From Pseudomonas alcaligenes (GTDB lineage Bacteria; Pseudomonadota; Gammaproteobacteria; Pseudomonadales; Pseudomonadaceae), in contig NZ_LZEU01000001.1 in the NCBI RefSeq assembly GCF_014490745.1, forward strand, positions 3,747,501 through 3,811,500: 64,000 bases of DNA. The letters run 5' to 3'. Under the pieces are notes generated by a model that was not told where the DNA came from, did no database searches, and worked only from the letters and a program-made list of their open reading frames with translations. Below, in pieces: positions 27,448-36,187 of the stretch (position 1 is the first letter of the stretch; the number at the start of each line of letters is the position of its first letter). Made by a program: the position numbers and the translations under genes.

Positions 27448-30084
27448 TCAGCCGGTGTTGCGCAGGCCTGCGGCGATGCCCGCGACACTCACCAGTAAAG
27501 CCTGTTCCAGAGGGCTGTCCACCGGCCCCTGACGCTGTCTGGAACGGGCCAGAAGCTCGGCCTGCAACAGGTGCAGAGGATCCAGGTAGATGTTGCGCAC
27601 GGTGATCGCCTCGCGGGTCTGCGGGCTATGGGTGAGCAGCTCGGACTGACCGGTCAGAGCCAGTACGATGGCACTGCACTGCGACAATAGGTCGCGCAAC
27701 TGCGCACCCAATGGTCGCAGTCCGGCTTCGACCAGGCGCTCGTCGTACAGACTGGCGATACTGCTGTCGGCCTTGGCCAGCACCATCTCCAGCATGTCGA
27801 TACGGGTACGGAAGAACGGCCAGTGCGCGCGCATCTCCTCCAGCAGGGCTTTCTCGCCACGCTGCACAGCATTGCCCAGGGCGCATTCCCAGCCGAGCCA
27901 GGCCGGCAGCATCAGGCGGGTCTGCGTCCAGGCGAAGATCCACGGGATCGCCCGCAGGCTTTCCACCCCGCCGGCGCGGCGCTTGGCCGGGCGACTGCCC
28001 AGCGGCAGGCGACCGAGTTCCTGTTCCGGGGTGGCCTGGCGAAAGTACTCGACGAACTGCGGATGCTCGCGCACCACCGCGCGGTAGGCGGCCACGCCCT
28101 CCTCCGCCAGGCGCTCCATGGCCGCCCGCCAGGCCGGCTCGGGTGCAGGCGGCGGGCGCAGGGTGGCTTCCAGCACGGCGGCCAGGTAAAGGTTGAGGTT
28201 CTGCTCGGCCAGGTCGGCCAGGCCGAACTTGAAGCGGATCATTTCGCCCTGCTCGGTGGTGCGGAAGCGCCCGGCCACCGAGCCCGGCGGCTGCGACAGG
28301 ATCGCCGCATGGGCCGGGCCGCCGCCACGGCCGACCGTACCGCCGCGGCCATGGAACAGCAGCAGCTCGACTTCGTGCTGGCGGCACACCTCGACCAGGC
28401 TTTCCTGGGCGCGGTACTGGGCCCAGGCCGCCGCCGTGGTGCCGGCATCCTTGGCCGAGTCGGAGTAGCCGATCATCACTTCCTGCGGGCCGTGCAGGCG
28501 CGCGCGGTAGCCATGCAGGCCGAGCAGGCGGTCGATGGCCGGGCCGGCGTTATCCAGGTCGGCCAGGGTCTCGAACAGCGGCACCACGCGCATCGGCCGC
28601 TGCACCCCGGCTTCCTTGAGCAGCAGCTGCACGGCCAGCACATCGGAAGGCGCCCCGGCCATGGAGATGACGTAGGAGCCCAGCGCGGCGGCCGGGGCCT
28701 CGGCGATCACCCGGCAGGTGGCCAGCACTTCGGCGGTTTCCGCCGAGGGCCGGTGGTGGGACGGCAACAGCGGGCGGCGGTTGTCCAGCTCGCGCAGGAG
28801 GAACTCGCAGCGCCGGTATTCCTCCCACTCCTGGTAATGCCCAAGGCCCAGGTAGTCGGTTATTTCGCTGAGCGCCGCGGCATGCCGGGCGGCGTCCTGG
28901 CGGATGTCCAGACGCACCAGGAACAGGCCGAAGCAGGCCGCGCGGCGCAGGCAGTCGAGCAGCGCGCCTTCGGCGATCACGCCCATGCCGCAGGTGTGCA
29001 GCGAGTGGTAGCAGAGCTCCAGAGGTTCGAGCAGCTCGCGGTTGTCGTGCAGCACCTCGGCGCCCGCCGCCACATCGGCGTCCAGCGCCGCCTCGGCCCA
29101 GGCGCGGGTGGCGCGCAGGCGTTCGCGTAGTTGCTTGAGCAGCGCCCGATAGGGTTCCGGGTGCACGCCGACGCGCAGGCGCAGCTCATCGCTGGCCTGC
29201 TGCATGGACAGCTCGGCGGCCAGGCGGTCGATGTCGCGCAGGTACAGGTCGGCAGCCATCCAGCGCGCCAGTAGCAGCACCTGGCGCGACACCTCGGCGG
29301 TGACATTGGGGTTGCCGTCGCGGTCACCGCCCATCCACGAGGCGAAGCGCACCGGCGCGGCGCCCAGCGGCAGGCGCAGGCCGGTGGCCGCCTGCAGCGC
29401 CTGGTCGGTACGGCGCAGGAAACTCGGCACGGCCTGCCACAGGGAATGCTCGATCACCGCAAAGCCCCACTTGGCCTCGTCCACCGGACTGGGCCGGCTG
29501 CGGCGGATCTCCTCGGTGTGCCAGGCCTCGGCGATCAGCCGGCGCAGCTTGAGTTGCACCTGCTCGCGCTCGTCGGCAGAGAGGTCGGCATGATCCAGCG
29601 CCTGCAACTGAGCGGCGATGGCATCGTATTTCTGGATCAGGGTGCGCCGCGCCACTTCGGTGGGATGGGCGGTGAGCACCAGCTCGATATCCACCCGGGC
29701 CAGCTGGCGGGCCAGCTGCTCGGGGCTGTGGCCGTCGGCCTGCAGGCTCTGCAGCAGGCTTTCCAGCACGCGATTCTCGAACGGCTGCAGCTCTTCCGGG
29801 CGGCGCCGGCGGATGTGCTGGTACTGCTCGGCGATATTGGCCAGGTTGAGGAACTGGTTGAATGCCCGTGCCACCGGCAGCAGCTCGTCGTCGGCCAGGC
29901 CGGCCAGGGTGTCGCGCAGCTGCTGCTCGCCGGCGGCCGAGCCCTGACGCCCGGCCTTGGCGCCCTGGCGGATCAGCTCGATCTTGTCGACGAAGGCCTC
30001 GCCGCGCTGTTTGCGGATGGTGTCGCCAAGCAACTCGCCGAGCAGGTGAACCTCTTCGCGCAGACGCGCATCGATTTCCGCCAT
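27448..30084 (-). CDS. ppc: Phosphoenolpyruvate carboxylase
   Basis: 878 residues, typical of bacterial PEP carboxylase, the anaplerotic enzyme converting PEP and bicarbonate to oxaloacetate. Catalytic signatures are complete: [14 protein letters not shown] (active-site histidine), the glycine-rich loop [38 protein letters not shown], and the conserved extreme C-terminus ending GLRNTG. The start [20 protein letters not shown] at 30084 has GGAGG upstream. Cytoplasmic homotetramer. The next gene upstream (30346) is divergent, so ppc has its own promoter in 30085-30345, where no other element is evident. Confidence 0.97.
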   Translation of the reverse strand: MAEIDARLREEVHLLGELLGDTIRKQRGEAFVDKIELIRQGAKAGRQGSAAGEQQLRDTLAGLADDELLPVARAFNQFLNLANIAEQYQHIRRRRPEELQPFENRVLESLLQSLQADGHSPEQLARQLARVDIELVLTAHPTEVARRTLIQKYDAIAAQLQALDHADLSADEREQVQLKLRRLIAEAWHTEEIRRSRPSPVDEAKWGFAVIEHSLWQAVPSFLRRTDQALQAATGLRLPLGAAPVRFASWMGGDRDGNPNVTAEVSRQVLLLARWMAADLYLRDIDRLAAELSMQQASDELRLRVGVHPEPYRALLKQLRERLRATRAWAEAALDADVAAGAEVLHDNRELLEPLELCYHSLHTCGMGVIAEGALLDCLRRAACFGLFLVRLDIRQDAARHAAALSEITDYLGLGHYQEWEEYRRCEFLLRELDNRRPLLPSHHRPSAETAEVLATCRVIAEAPAAALGSYVISMAGAPSDVLAVQLLLKEAGVQRPMRVVPLFETLADLDNAGPAIDRLLGLHGYRARLHGPQEVMIGYSDSAKDAGTTAAAWAQYRAQESLVEVCRQHEVELLLFHGRGGTVGRGGGPAHAAILSQPPGSVAGRFRTTEQGEMIRFKFGLADLAEQNLNLYLAAVLEATLRPPPAPEPAWRAAMERLAEEGVAAYRAVVREHPQFVEYFRQATPEQELGRLPLGSRPAKRRAGGVESLRAIPWIFAWTQTRLMLPAWLGWECALGNAVQRGEKALLEEMRAHWPFFRTRIDMLEMVLAKADSSIASLYDERLVEAGLRPLGAQLRDLLSQCSAIVLALTGQSELLTHSPQTREAITVRNIYLDPLHLLQAELLARSRQRQGPVDSPLEQALLVSVAGIAAGLRNTG

Positions 30085-30345
30085 GACCGCTCACTCCGCT
30101 GGAGGTGGAGTCCTCAGCTTGCACAGCGCGACTCTTTCTTACAAGGGCACGACGAATGGCCTTGCAGCGCTCTGGCGCGAGCTAGGCTGAAACTAGCGGG
30201 CGCCAAAAGCGCCTGTGACCCGGGCCACCGCAGTACCCGGGCAACCGGAGTCCGCGGCGCGATCGGCCAGCCAGAGCGAGGTTAGCGTCCCCAGGATCGC
30301 AGCGGCTCGCAATCGCCCCACACCCCGGGGCACTCAGAGGTGTTT

Positions 30346-30696
30346 ATGAAGATCCGTGAACTTGCCCGCCATTGGGAGCAGAACGCCAAGGGTCGCCTGA
30401 CCCGCAGCCAGTACCACATCCACCTGGATCTGGAAGCCGCCGCACGCCTGGCCGCCCTGGCCGAGATGTACCCCAAGCGCAGCGCCGAGGAACTGCTCGG
30501 TGAGCTGATTGGCGCCGCCCTGGAAGAACTCGAAGCCAGCCTGCCCTACGTCAAGGGCAGCACCGTAGTGGCCACCGACGAGCAGGGTGATCCGCTGTAC
30601 GAGGACATCGGCCCCACGCCGCGCTTCCTGGCCCTGTCGCGGCGCTACCTGCAGACCCTCAGCGCCAACCAGGCGGCCACCAGCAAAGCGAGCTAG
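30346..30696 (+). CDS. Conserved hypothetical protein, possible RHH-like domain
   Basis: 116 residues from ATG 30346 (CAGAGGTG upstream). The region [42 protein letters not shown] has the alternating strand followed by two helices of a ribbon-helix-helix domain. The C-terminal half ([29 protein letters not shown]) is conserved-looking but unassigned. No signal peptide, so cytoplasmic. It is divergent from ppc and its stop codon shares the bases CTAG with that of the convergent macrodomain gene. A DNA-binding role is inference from fold only. Confidence 0.72.
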   Translation: MKIRELARHWEQNAKGRLTRSQYHIHLDLEAAARLAALAEMYPKRSAEELLGELIGAALEELEASLPYVKGSTVVATDEQGDPLYEDIGPTPRFLALSRRYLQTLSANQAATSKAS

Positions 30697-31202
30697 ACCG
30701 CGCTGTCGAGCAGTTGCCGGTAGAGCTCGGCCATCGGCGCCGAGAAGGCCACCAGCAGCGCCTGCTGCAGGCTGCTGCCGGCCGGCCGCGGGCGACGCAG
30801 CTCGGCCACAGCGATGCGCGCCGCCGCCTCGTGGGGATAGCCGTACACCCCGCAGCTGATGGCCGGAAAGGCGATGCTGGCCAGCCCGGCCGCCTCGGCC
30901 AGGGCCAGGCTGTTGCGGTAGCAGGCGGCCAGCAGGCTCGCCTCGTCGGCCTTGCCGCCCAGCCAGACCGGCCCCACCGTGTGGATCACATGTCGCGCCG
31001 GCAGGGCGAAGCCTGGCGTCAGCCGCGCCTCGCCACAGGGGCAGCCGCCCAGCGTGCGGCAGTGCTCCAGCAGCTGCGGGCCGGCGGCACTGTGGATGGC
31101 ACCATCCACGCCGCCGCCACCGAGCAGCGAGCTGTTGGCGGCGTTGACCAGCGCATCCACCTCGAGCCGGGTGATGTCGCCCTGCCAGACCTCGATGCGC
31201 AT
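30693..31202 (-). CDS. Macrodomain protein, O-acetyl-ADP-ribose deacetylase-like (YmdB type)
   Basis: 169 residues consisting of one macro domain. [34 protein letters not shown] is the ADP-ribose-binding site (the NAAN asparagines and the [10 protein letters not shown] loop), and [17 protein letters not shown] is the second phosphate-binding loop. This is the MacroD/YmdB subclass, which hydrolyses O-acetyl-ADP-ribose and mono-ADP-ribose on acidic residues. ATG 31202 ([12 protein letters not shown]) matches the family start. It follows a small membrane-protein gene in the same direction by 7 bp, so co-transcription is likely. Cytoplasmic. Confidence 0.9.
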   Translation of the reverse strand: MRIEVWQGDITRLEVDALVNAANSSLLGGGGVDGAIHSAAGPQLLEHCRTLGGCPCGEARLTPGFALPARHVIHTVGPVWLGGKADEASLLAACYRNSLALAEAAGLASIAFPAISCGVYGYPHEAAARIAVAELRRPRPAGSSLQQALLVAFSAPMAELYRQLLDSAV

Positions 31203-31209
31203 GGCCGGC

Positions 31210-31548
31210 TCAGGGTGCGGCGGGAGCGGCCGGAGCAGCGCCCTGGGCATCGACGCAGCGCACGGCCTGCTTGTGGCTGTCGACCAGCACGCCGCTGAGC
31301 CCCTTCTGCTGGGTATCGAACAGCACCAGCACGCCGTCGATGCATTGCGCCACCTGGTCGGCCGGCTTGACCGAGATCTTGTAGTCCTCGCCCGGCACGG
31401 TCTTGAGCATGGTGAAGTCGGCCAGCAGCAGGGCGTCCTCCTCCTTGGCGAAATGCACGTAACCGTAGAACCAGAGGATCGCCACGGTCGCCACGATGCT
31501 GGCGATACCGGTGAGGATCAGGGGAATGGCGTTGCGTTCTTCACTCAT
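31210..31548 (-). CDS. Small single-pass membrane protein, unknown
   Basis: 112 residues. One N-terminal membrane segment ([24 protein letters not shown]) is followed by a soluble domain ([56 protein letters not shown], read in part) and an Ala/Pro-rich end. The lone cysteines (AQCIDG and VRCVDA) could pair if periplasmic. ATG 31548 gives [10 protein letters not shown]; an ATG four codons upstream is possible. It precedes the macrodomain gene by 7 bp. I do not recognise the family. Confidence 0.7.
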   Translation of the reverse strand: MSEERNAIPLILTGIASIVATVAILWFYGYVHFAKEEDALLLADFTMLKTVPGEDYKISVKPADQVAQCIDGVLVLFDTQQKGLSGVLVDSHKQAVRCVDAQGAAPAAPAAP

Positions 31549-31603
31549 GACGGAGATCACTCGAAGGGGGAAGGAAACAGGCGGCGCAGTTTACGTGGCG
31601 CGG

Positions 31604-32485
31604 CTACTGCGGGCTATCCACATCCGGCACCTCGGCCAGGCGGCGCAGGCCGACGAAACCGGCCGGATCCTCCAGATAGAGCAGCAGCACGCGCCGCCAG
31701 GTCGGGTCGTTGAAGGTCTGCACATGCTCGCCGCGGGTCGGCTGCAGCACCCGCGGCGCAGGCGCCGCCTGGTACAGGCGGATGCCGTTGGCCAGCGGCA
31801 CCACCGTATCGTCCAGGCTGTGGTAGATCAGCTTGGGCAAGCCGGTCAGCTGCGGCATGGCCCTGATCGCGCTGTCGCCATCGGGCACCAGCCAGGCCAG
31901 CGGCACCTGCAGCGGCCAGGTCAGCCAGGCCGAGCCCAGGGTGTAGCGAGCGATATCGCGGTAGCTGGCCGGCACGCCATCCAGTACCAGCGCCTTGAGC
32001 TGCGCGCGGCGCTGTGGGTGCTCGGCCAGGAAGTGCACGGCCAGGGCGCCACCGAGGCTCTGGCCGAGCAGCACCAGCGGCTTGCCCTGCACCTCGGGCG
32101 CCTGCTGCAGCCAGGCAAAGGCTGCCTCTATGTCCTGATATACCGCCGGCAGGCTGGGCGAGCCCTCGGACAGGCCATAGCCGCGGTAATCCAGCAGCAG
32201 CACCTGGTAGCCCTGCTCCGGCAGCCAGTAGCTGCCACCCAGGTGCCAGGCCAGGTTGCCGCCATTGCCATGCAGGTGCAGCACGGTGCCCTTGACCGCC
32301 ACGCCAGGCTTGGCCGGCAGCCACCAGGCGTGCAGACGGGTGCCGTCGGCGGCCGTCAGCTGGATGTCGCGGTATTCCAGGCCGGCCTTGGCCGGGGTGA
32401 TCGGCAGGCCCGCCTGCGGGTAGAACAGCAGCGCGCTGCATCCGCCCAGCTGCAGGCTGACCAGGAGCAGCAGCGCGCGCAGCAT
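31604..32485 (-). CDS. Alpha/beta hydrolase lipoprotein (BEM46/YfhR-like)
   Basis: 293 residues with an N-terminal lipoprotein signal (LLLLVSLQLGGC, lipobox LGGC). An alpha/beta hydrolase domain follows: VLHLHGNGGNLAWH (oxyanion region), LLLDYRGYGLSEGSP, and the nucleophile elbow LGQSLGGALA with the serine. YHSLDDTVVPL carries the acid and TRGEHVQTF the histidine. This matches the Bem46/YfhR serine hydrolase group with unknown substrate, here membrane-anchored in the envelope. ATG 32485 lies 1 bp beyond the stop of the TIGR00266 gene, indicating one transcript. Confidence 0.86.
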   Translation of the reverse strand: MLRALLLLVSLQLGGCSALLFYPQAGLPITPAKAGLEYRDIQLTAADGTRLHAWWLPAKPGVAVKGTVLHLHGNGGNLAWHLGGSYWLPEQGYQVLLLDYRGYGLSEGSPSLPAVYQDIEAAFAWLQQAPEVQGKPLVLLGQSLGGALAVHFLAEHPQRRAQLKALVLDGVPASYRDIARYTLGSAWLTWPLQVPLAWLVPDGDSAIRAMPQLTGLPKLIYHSLDDTVVPLANGIRLYQAAPAPRVLQPTRGEHVQTFNDPTWRRVLLLYLEDPAGFVGLRRLAEVPDVDSPQ

Positions 32486-32486
32486 G

Positions 32487-33233
32487 CTACTTGCCGCCGG
32501 CGCGCACTTCCTCGCGCGCACGGAAGGTGGCGTCGTAGATGCGCTCGGCCAGGCGCGAGAACGGCAGGCTCTGGATCCACACGGTGCCGGTGCCCTTGAG
32601 GGTGGCCAGGAGGATGCCCTCGCCACCGAACAGCATGCTTTTCAGCCCGCCGGCCAGGCCGATGTCGTAGTCGATGCCGCTGGTGAAGGCCACCAGGCAG
32701 CCGGTATCCAGGCGCAGGGTCTCGTTGTTGAGCTCCTTGCGGATCACCGTGCCGCCGGCATGCACGAAGGCCAGGCCATCGCCTTCGAGCTTCTGCAGGA
32801 TGAAGCCCTCGCCACCGAAGAAGCCGGCGCCCAGACGCTTGTTGAAGCTGATGCCGATCTCGGTGCCATGGGCGGCGCAGAGGAAGGCATCCTTCTGGCA
32901 GATCAGCCGGCCGCCGACCTGGCCCAGCTCGATCGGCACCACGGTGCCCGGGTAAGGCGCGGCGAAGCCGACCCGCTGCGGGCCTTTGCCCTCGTTGCTG
33001 AAGTGGGTCATGAACAGCGACTCGCCGGTAAGCAGGCGCTTGCCGGCGCCCCACAGCTTGCCCAGCACGCCACTGCTGGAGCCGTCGCCCATGCGCGTCT
33101 CGAAGCGGATGCCCTCGGTCATGTAGTTCATCACCCCGGCCTCGGCGATCACCGTCTCGCCCGGATCGAGGATGATCTCCACGGTCTGCGCCGAGGCGCC
33201 AAGGATTTCGTAGTCGAGTTTATGGCTGGGCAT
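32487..33233 (-). CDS. TIGR00266/AIM24 family protein
   Basis: 248 residues of the AIM24-like family (TIGR00266): [20 protein letters not shown] at the start, [25 protein letters not shown], and the repeated glycine-rich [27 protein letters not shown] and [23 protein letters not shown] blocks of a double beta-helix. Function is unknown; some homologues are linked to membrane stress or mitochondrial inner membrane organisation. ATG 33233 is the family start. It is immediately upstream of the hydrolase lipoprotein gene and follows a dispersed repeat. Confidence 0.87.
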   Translation of the reverse strand: MPSHKLDYEILGASAQTVEIILDPGETVIAEAGVMNYMTEGIRFETRMGDGSSSGVLGKLWGAGKRLLTGESLFMTHFSNEGKGPQRVGFAAPYPGTVVPIELGQVGGRLICQKDAFLCAAHGTEIGISFNKRLGAGFFGGEGFILQKLEGDGLAFVHAGGTVIRKELNNETLRLDTGCLVAFTSGIDYDIGLAGGLKSMLFGGEGILLATLKGTGTVWIQSLPFSRLAERIYDATFRAREEVRAGGK

Positions 33234-33258
33234 GCAGGGCTCCCTAATAACTATCGGT

Positions 33259-33385
33259 CTGATGAAGCGTAGCGAGCGAAGCACAGGCTAGGCGCAGAGC
33301 GGCCCGGAAAGCGGAGTTTACTGAGTGTAAATGAGCATTTCCGGGCCGTTCGGCAACGACGCATGGGTGAGCGCAGTAGCTTCAG
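33259..33385 (-). repeat. Dispersed palindromic repeat, copy 3 (inverted orientation)
   Basis: About 127 bp. Read on the minus strand the core is GCTCATTTAC-ACTCA-GTAAACTCCGC, flanked by CCGGAAAT/TTTCCGGG arms. The outer ends CTGATGAAGC and AGTAGCTTCAG form an imperfect inverted repeat. It spans the gap between two minus-strand genes and overlaps the stop codon (33382-33384) of the QEGLA-type peptidase gene. Confidence 0.75.
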
Positions 33386-34674
33386 AGAATGTTGGCGTAG
33401 TCCGCTTCGATGCGGTCAAGACTCAGGTGATTGAGGAAGTTGGAGAAGCACATCCAGGCCGACAGCGCATTGAGGTCGCGGAACTGCGGCGGCAGGTACT
33501 TGGGCGGTGCCACCAGGCCTTCGTCCACCAGCTGGCGCAGGGTGCGCATGTCCTCCAGGGTGGTCTTGCCGCAGAACAGCAGCGGGATCTGCTCCAGCTT
33601 GCCTTTGCGCACGGCCAGCTGGATGTAGTTGTAGATCAGGATAAAGCCCTTGAGGTAGGACAGATCCTTGGTGAACGGCAGGCCGGTCGGGGTCGAGCCC
33701 CGGAAGGCGCGGCTGGCGTTGCCGTAGCTTTCTTCCAGGGTGAAGCCCTGCTCGCGGTAGAACTCGTAGACCTGCAGGAAGTCGGCGCCCTCCTCGGCCA
33801 TGTGGATGGCGCGGGTGCGGTTGGTCAGCTTGCGCAGGCGGGTCGGATAGGAGGCGAAGGCGATCACCTCCATCAGGATCGCCAGGCCTTCCTGGGTCAC
33901 CGTCGACGAGGGCGGGCCCTTGGCCAGGAAGGTGCAGATCGGCTGGCTCAGGCCGTTCAGCGTGGTGCCGACATGCACCAGGCCCTCGTGCACTTCCAGC
34001 GCACGTACATCACGCTCGTTGAACAGGGCGTCGGCGCGCACCTTGATGTAGTCGGCACCGGCGGCGGCATCAGCGACTATGCCGTCGGACTCGAAGACGC
34101 GGATGGTGTCGTCACCGAACACCTTGGCCAGGCGCTCCTGCAGCAGGCCCACGGCATCCTTGGCGGTCAGCGTCTTCGGCTCGTCTTCCAGGTCGCCGCG
34201 GGCAGCGATGTTGTTCAGGTAGTCGGAGAGCATCAGGCCGAGGTCGGCTAGGGTCGGGTCGCCGGCATGGAAGGCGTCGGAAGCGGCGCCGTACAGCTCC
34301 TGGGAGATCAGGCCGAAATCCGCGGTACCACGTGCTTCGAGCATGCGGATGACCATGCGGTATTCCTTGCACATGCGCCGCATGATCTGCCCGACCGGGT
34401 TGAACTGGCCGAGCTGGCGGGTGATGTCGCGCTCGATGTTCTGGAATTCCAGCTTCTTCGCCGTCGAGTCGAAGCTCAGCGGGCGGCTGTCGTAGTAGCT
34501 GCGATCGACCGCCGGCATCTGCTTGCCCTTGGCCTTGATGAAGCCCTGGCGGATGCTGTCGTCCCACTTGATCGCATCGAGCACGCGGATCGGCGTCTGC
34601 GCCTCGACCAGACGCGCCGACAAGGCATGGATGGTCTTGTGGTAGTCGTCGGAAATCCTGGGCTTCTTGGCCAT
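33382..34674 (-). CDS. DUF1704/QEGLA-motif metallopeptidase (MATCAP-like carboxypeptidase fold)
   Basis: 430 residues of the family once named 'flavohemoglobin expression-modulating QEGLA motif protein' (TIGR02421/DUF1704). The zinc motif HEGLVH (H229-H234, form HExxxH) and QEGLA (Q261-A265, with E262 as the probable third ligand) are both intact. Eukaryotic relatives (MATCAP) are tyrosine carboxypeptidases that detyrosinate tubulin with this HExxxH + E site, so a carboxypeptidase chemistry is likely; the bacterial substrate is unknown. No signal peptide, so cytoplasmic. It lies downstream of a lipoprotein gene (10 bp gap). Confidence 0.85.
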   Translation of the reverse strand: MAKKPRISDDYHKTIHALSARLVEAQTPIRVLDAIKWDDSIRQGFIKAKGKQMPAVDRSYYDSRPLSFDSTAKKLEFQNIERDITRQLGQFNPVGQIMRRMCKEYRMVIRMLEARGTADFGLISQELYGAASDAFHAGDPTLADLGLMLSDYLNNIAARGDLEDEPKTLTAKDAVGLLQERLAKVFGDDTIRVFESDGIVADAAAGADYIKVRADALFNERDVRALEVHEGLVHVGTTLNGLSQPICTFLAKGPPSSTVTQEGLAILMEVIAFASYPTRLRKLTNRTRAIHMAEEGADFLQVYEFYREQGFTLEESYGNASRAFRGSTPTGLPFTKDLSYLKGFILIYNYIQLAVRKGKLEQIPLLFCGKTTLEDMRTLRQLVDEGLVAPPKYLPPQFRDLNALSAWMCFSNFLNHLSLDRIEADYANIL

Positions 34675-34684
34675 GCCGGCTCCG

Positions 34685-35239
34685 TTATTGCTCGCTGCGT
34701 TGGTAGCGCGCCACTTCGACGAACACGTCGGAGTTGGCCTGGTCGTCGAGGTAGGCGAAGACCTTGTCCAGCGGGCTGGTCACCAGCACCGCCTCGCCCT
34801 CGGCGGTATCCACCGCCTGGCCCTGCAGCACGCCGCCGTCGACCTCCTGGAGGATCCGTTCGACATCCAGGTTGTACACCACCAGCTCGTTGCCGGTGGT
34901 CAGCTCGAAGCCGGCGATGGCGAAATTGGCGCCCATGCGCTTGGGCAGGCCGGCCGAGACGTACCAGCGGCGGCCATGGTGGGCGACGGTGAAACCGTAT
35001 TCCTGGACACCCTTGAGCTCCTCCTCGCTGCCGCTCCAGGAGCGCGCCTTGTACAGGTTGGAGCCGGCACGGCTGATCGACAGGAACTGCCGGTCGCCCC
35101 ACTCGTCCTGGCGCTCCCATTCGCCCAGCAAGGGAATCGGCGCGGCCTCGTTGGCCGGGATGGGATCCCTGAAAGTGACCAGACAACCGTTCAACAGCAG
35201 GCAGGACAAGGCGGCAACAGCGACGCGCCAGGCTTTCAT
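34685..35239 (-). CDS. Putative lipoprotein, uncharacterised
   Basis: 184 residues beginning MKAWRVAVAALSCLLLNGC at ATG 35239, a clear lipoprotein signal with lipobox LLNGC. The mature part reads LVTFRDPIPANEAAPIPLLGEWERQD and then a beta-rich domain (FLSISRAGSNLYKARSW, YGFTVAHHGRRWYVSAG), recalling small lipocalin-like lipoproteins (LGEWE). AAGGAGTGCGTA precedes the start. It precedes the QEGLA-type peptidase gene by 10 bp, so the two are likely co-transcribed. The family is not securely identified. Confidence 0.75.
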   Translation of the reverse strand: MKAWRVAVAALSCLLLNGCLVTFRDPIPANEAAPIPLLGEWERQDEWGDRQFLSISRAGSNLYKARSWSGSEEELKGVQEYGFTVAHHGRRWYVSAGLPKRMGANFAIAGFELTTGNELVVYNLDVERILQEVDGGVLQGQAVDTAEGEAVLVTSPLDKVFAYLDDQANSDVFVEVARYQRSEQ

Positions 35240-35287
35240 TACGCACTCCTTGTGAGATCCGAGGGTCGCCAGCGGCGAAAACGAAAA

Positions 35288-35305
35288 GCCCCGCCGAAGC
35301 GGGGC
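35288..35305 (-). terminator. Rho-independent terminator of the TetR gene
   Basis: Stem GCCCCGC/GCGGGGC with loop CGAA. On the minus strand it is followed by TTTTCG; it lies 25 bp past the TetR stop codon. Confidence 0.82.
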
Positions 35306-35330
35306 CTGACCCAATCGTACGCGTGCTTGA

Positions 35331-36044
35331 TTACACGCCGATGACCAGATCGAGGAAGCGCTGCAACACTGCGCGCTGGCCCTCTATGTCCAGGTTTTCC
35401 ACCCCGTCGACAAGGGCATGATATTCCATCCGCAAAACCAGCGTAGTCAACACCTGCGCATCCTCCACCGGCGCCGCCGAACCGAGGGCGCGCAAGGCCA
35501 GCTCGGCGAACTGCAGGCGCAGCTGCTGATGCGCCTGAGCCAGCGGCATCAGCGCAGGGTTGGTCAGCGCCGCCTGGCGAAAGGCCAGCTCCACCAGCAG
35601 CTCGGTATCGCCCTCGCGCGCCTTGGTCTGGATATGCGCGACGCTGAGGTCGATGACCCGGCCGGCCATCTGCCGACGGGCCTCCGGCGCCTGCTCCACC
35701 TGGCTGGCCATGCGCTGGAAATCCTCGGCGATATCCGCCCACAGCAGCGACAGGTTGGCCGAACTGCGCTCGACGAACAGCACGAAGCTGTCGGTGATCA
35801 GATCCTGAATGTCCTTGAAGTAGTAGGTGGTGGCCGACAGTGGCACGCCGGCCTCGGCCGCCACCGCGCGATGGCGCACACCGCGCAGGCCGTCGCGGGC
35901 GATGATCCGCAGGCTGGCATCGAGGATGCTCAGGCGGCGCTGTTCGCTGCCCTGGCGGCTGGCCTTGCGGCCCTGGTACTGGACACTGTCGGCGAGTTCA
36001 CTGGCCAGCCTGGCCGGGCATGCAAGAGCGGTACTGAGGGTCAC
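35331..36044 (-). CDS. TetR/AcrR-family transcriptional regulator
   Basis: 237 residues with a 30-residue N-terminal extension before the HTH. The DNA-binding domain (about 36-82) reads RLSILDASLRIIARDGLRGVRHRAVAAEAGVPLSATTYYFKDIQDLI, in short pieces the canonical TetR helix-turn-helix ending in the TTYYF recognition turn. The C-terminal ligand domain is diverse. It sits just downstream of lysS on the same strand, as does PA3699 in P. aeruginosa, but has its own terminator. No target gene lies divergent to it, so its regulon and ligand are unknown. Confidence 0.86.
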   Translation of the reverse strand: MTLSTALACPARLASELADSVQYQGRKASRQGSEQRRLSILDASLRIIARDGLRGVRHRAVAAEAGVPLSATTYYFKDIQDLITDSFVLFVERSSANLSLLWADIAEDFQRMASQVEQAPEARRQMAGRVIDLSVAHIQTKAREGDTELLVELAFRQAALTNPALMPLAQAHQQLRLQFAELALRALGSAAPVEDAQVLTTLVLRMEYHALVDGVENLDIEGQRAVLQRFLDLVIGV

Positions 36045-36083
36045 TGCTGGTTATTCCCCACAACATTATTGCGGACAAAAAAC

Positions 36084-36109
36084 AGGGCCTGCTGTTGATG
36101 GCAGGCCCT
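36084..36109 (-). terminator. Rho-independent terminator of lysS
   Basis: Stem AGGGCCTGC/GCAGGCCCT. On the minus strand it is followed by GTTTTTTGTCC. It lies about 80 bp past the lysS stop. Confidence 0.85.
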
Positions 36110-36187
36110 CCTTTTGCGTTCGGCATCCCAGGGATGGCAATTTGCCACGCCGAACTCTGCGCACAGTGCCCGCAACGGGCGCGGCAA

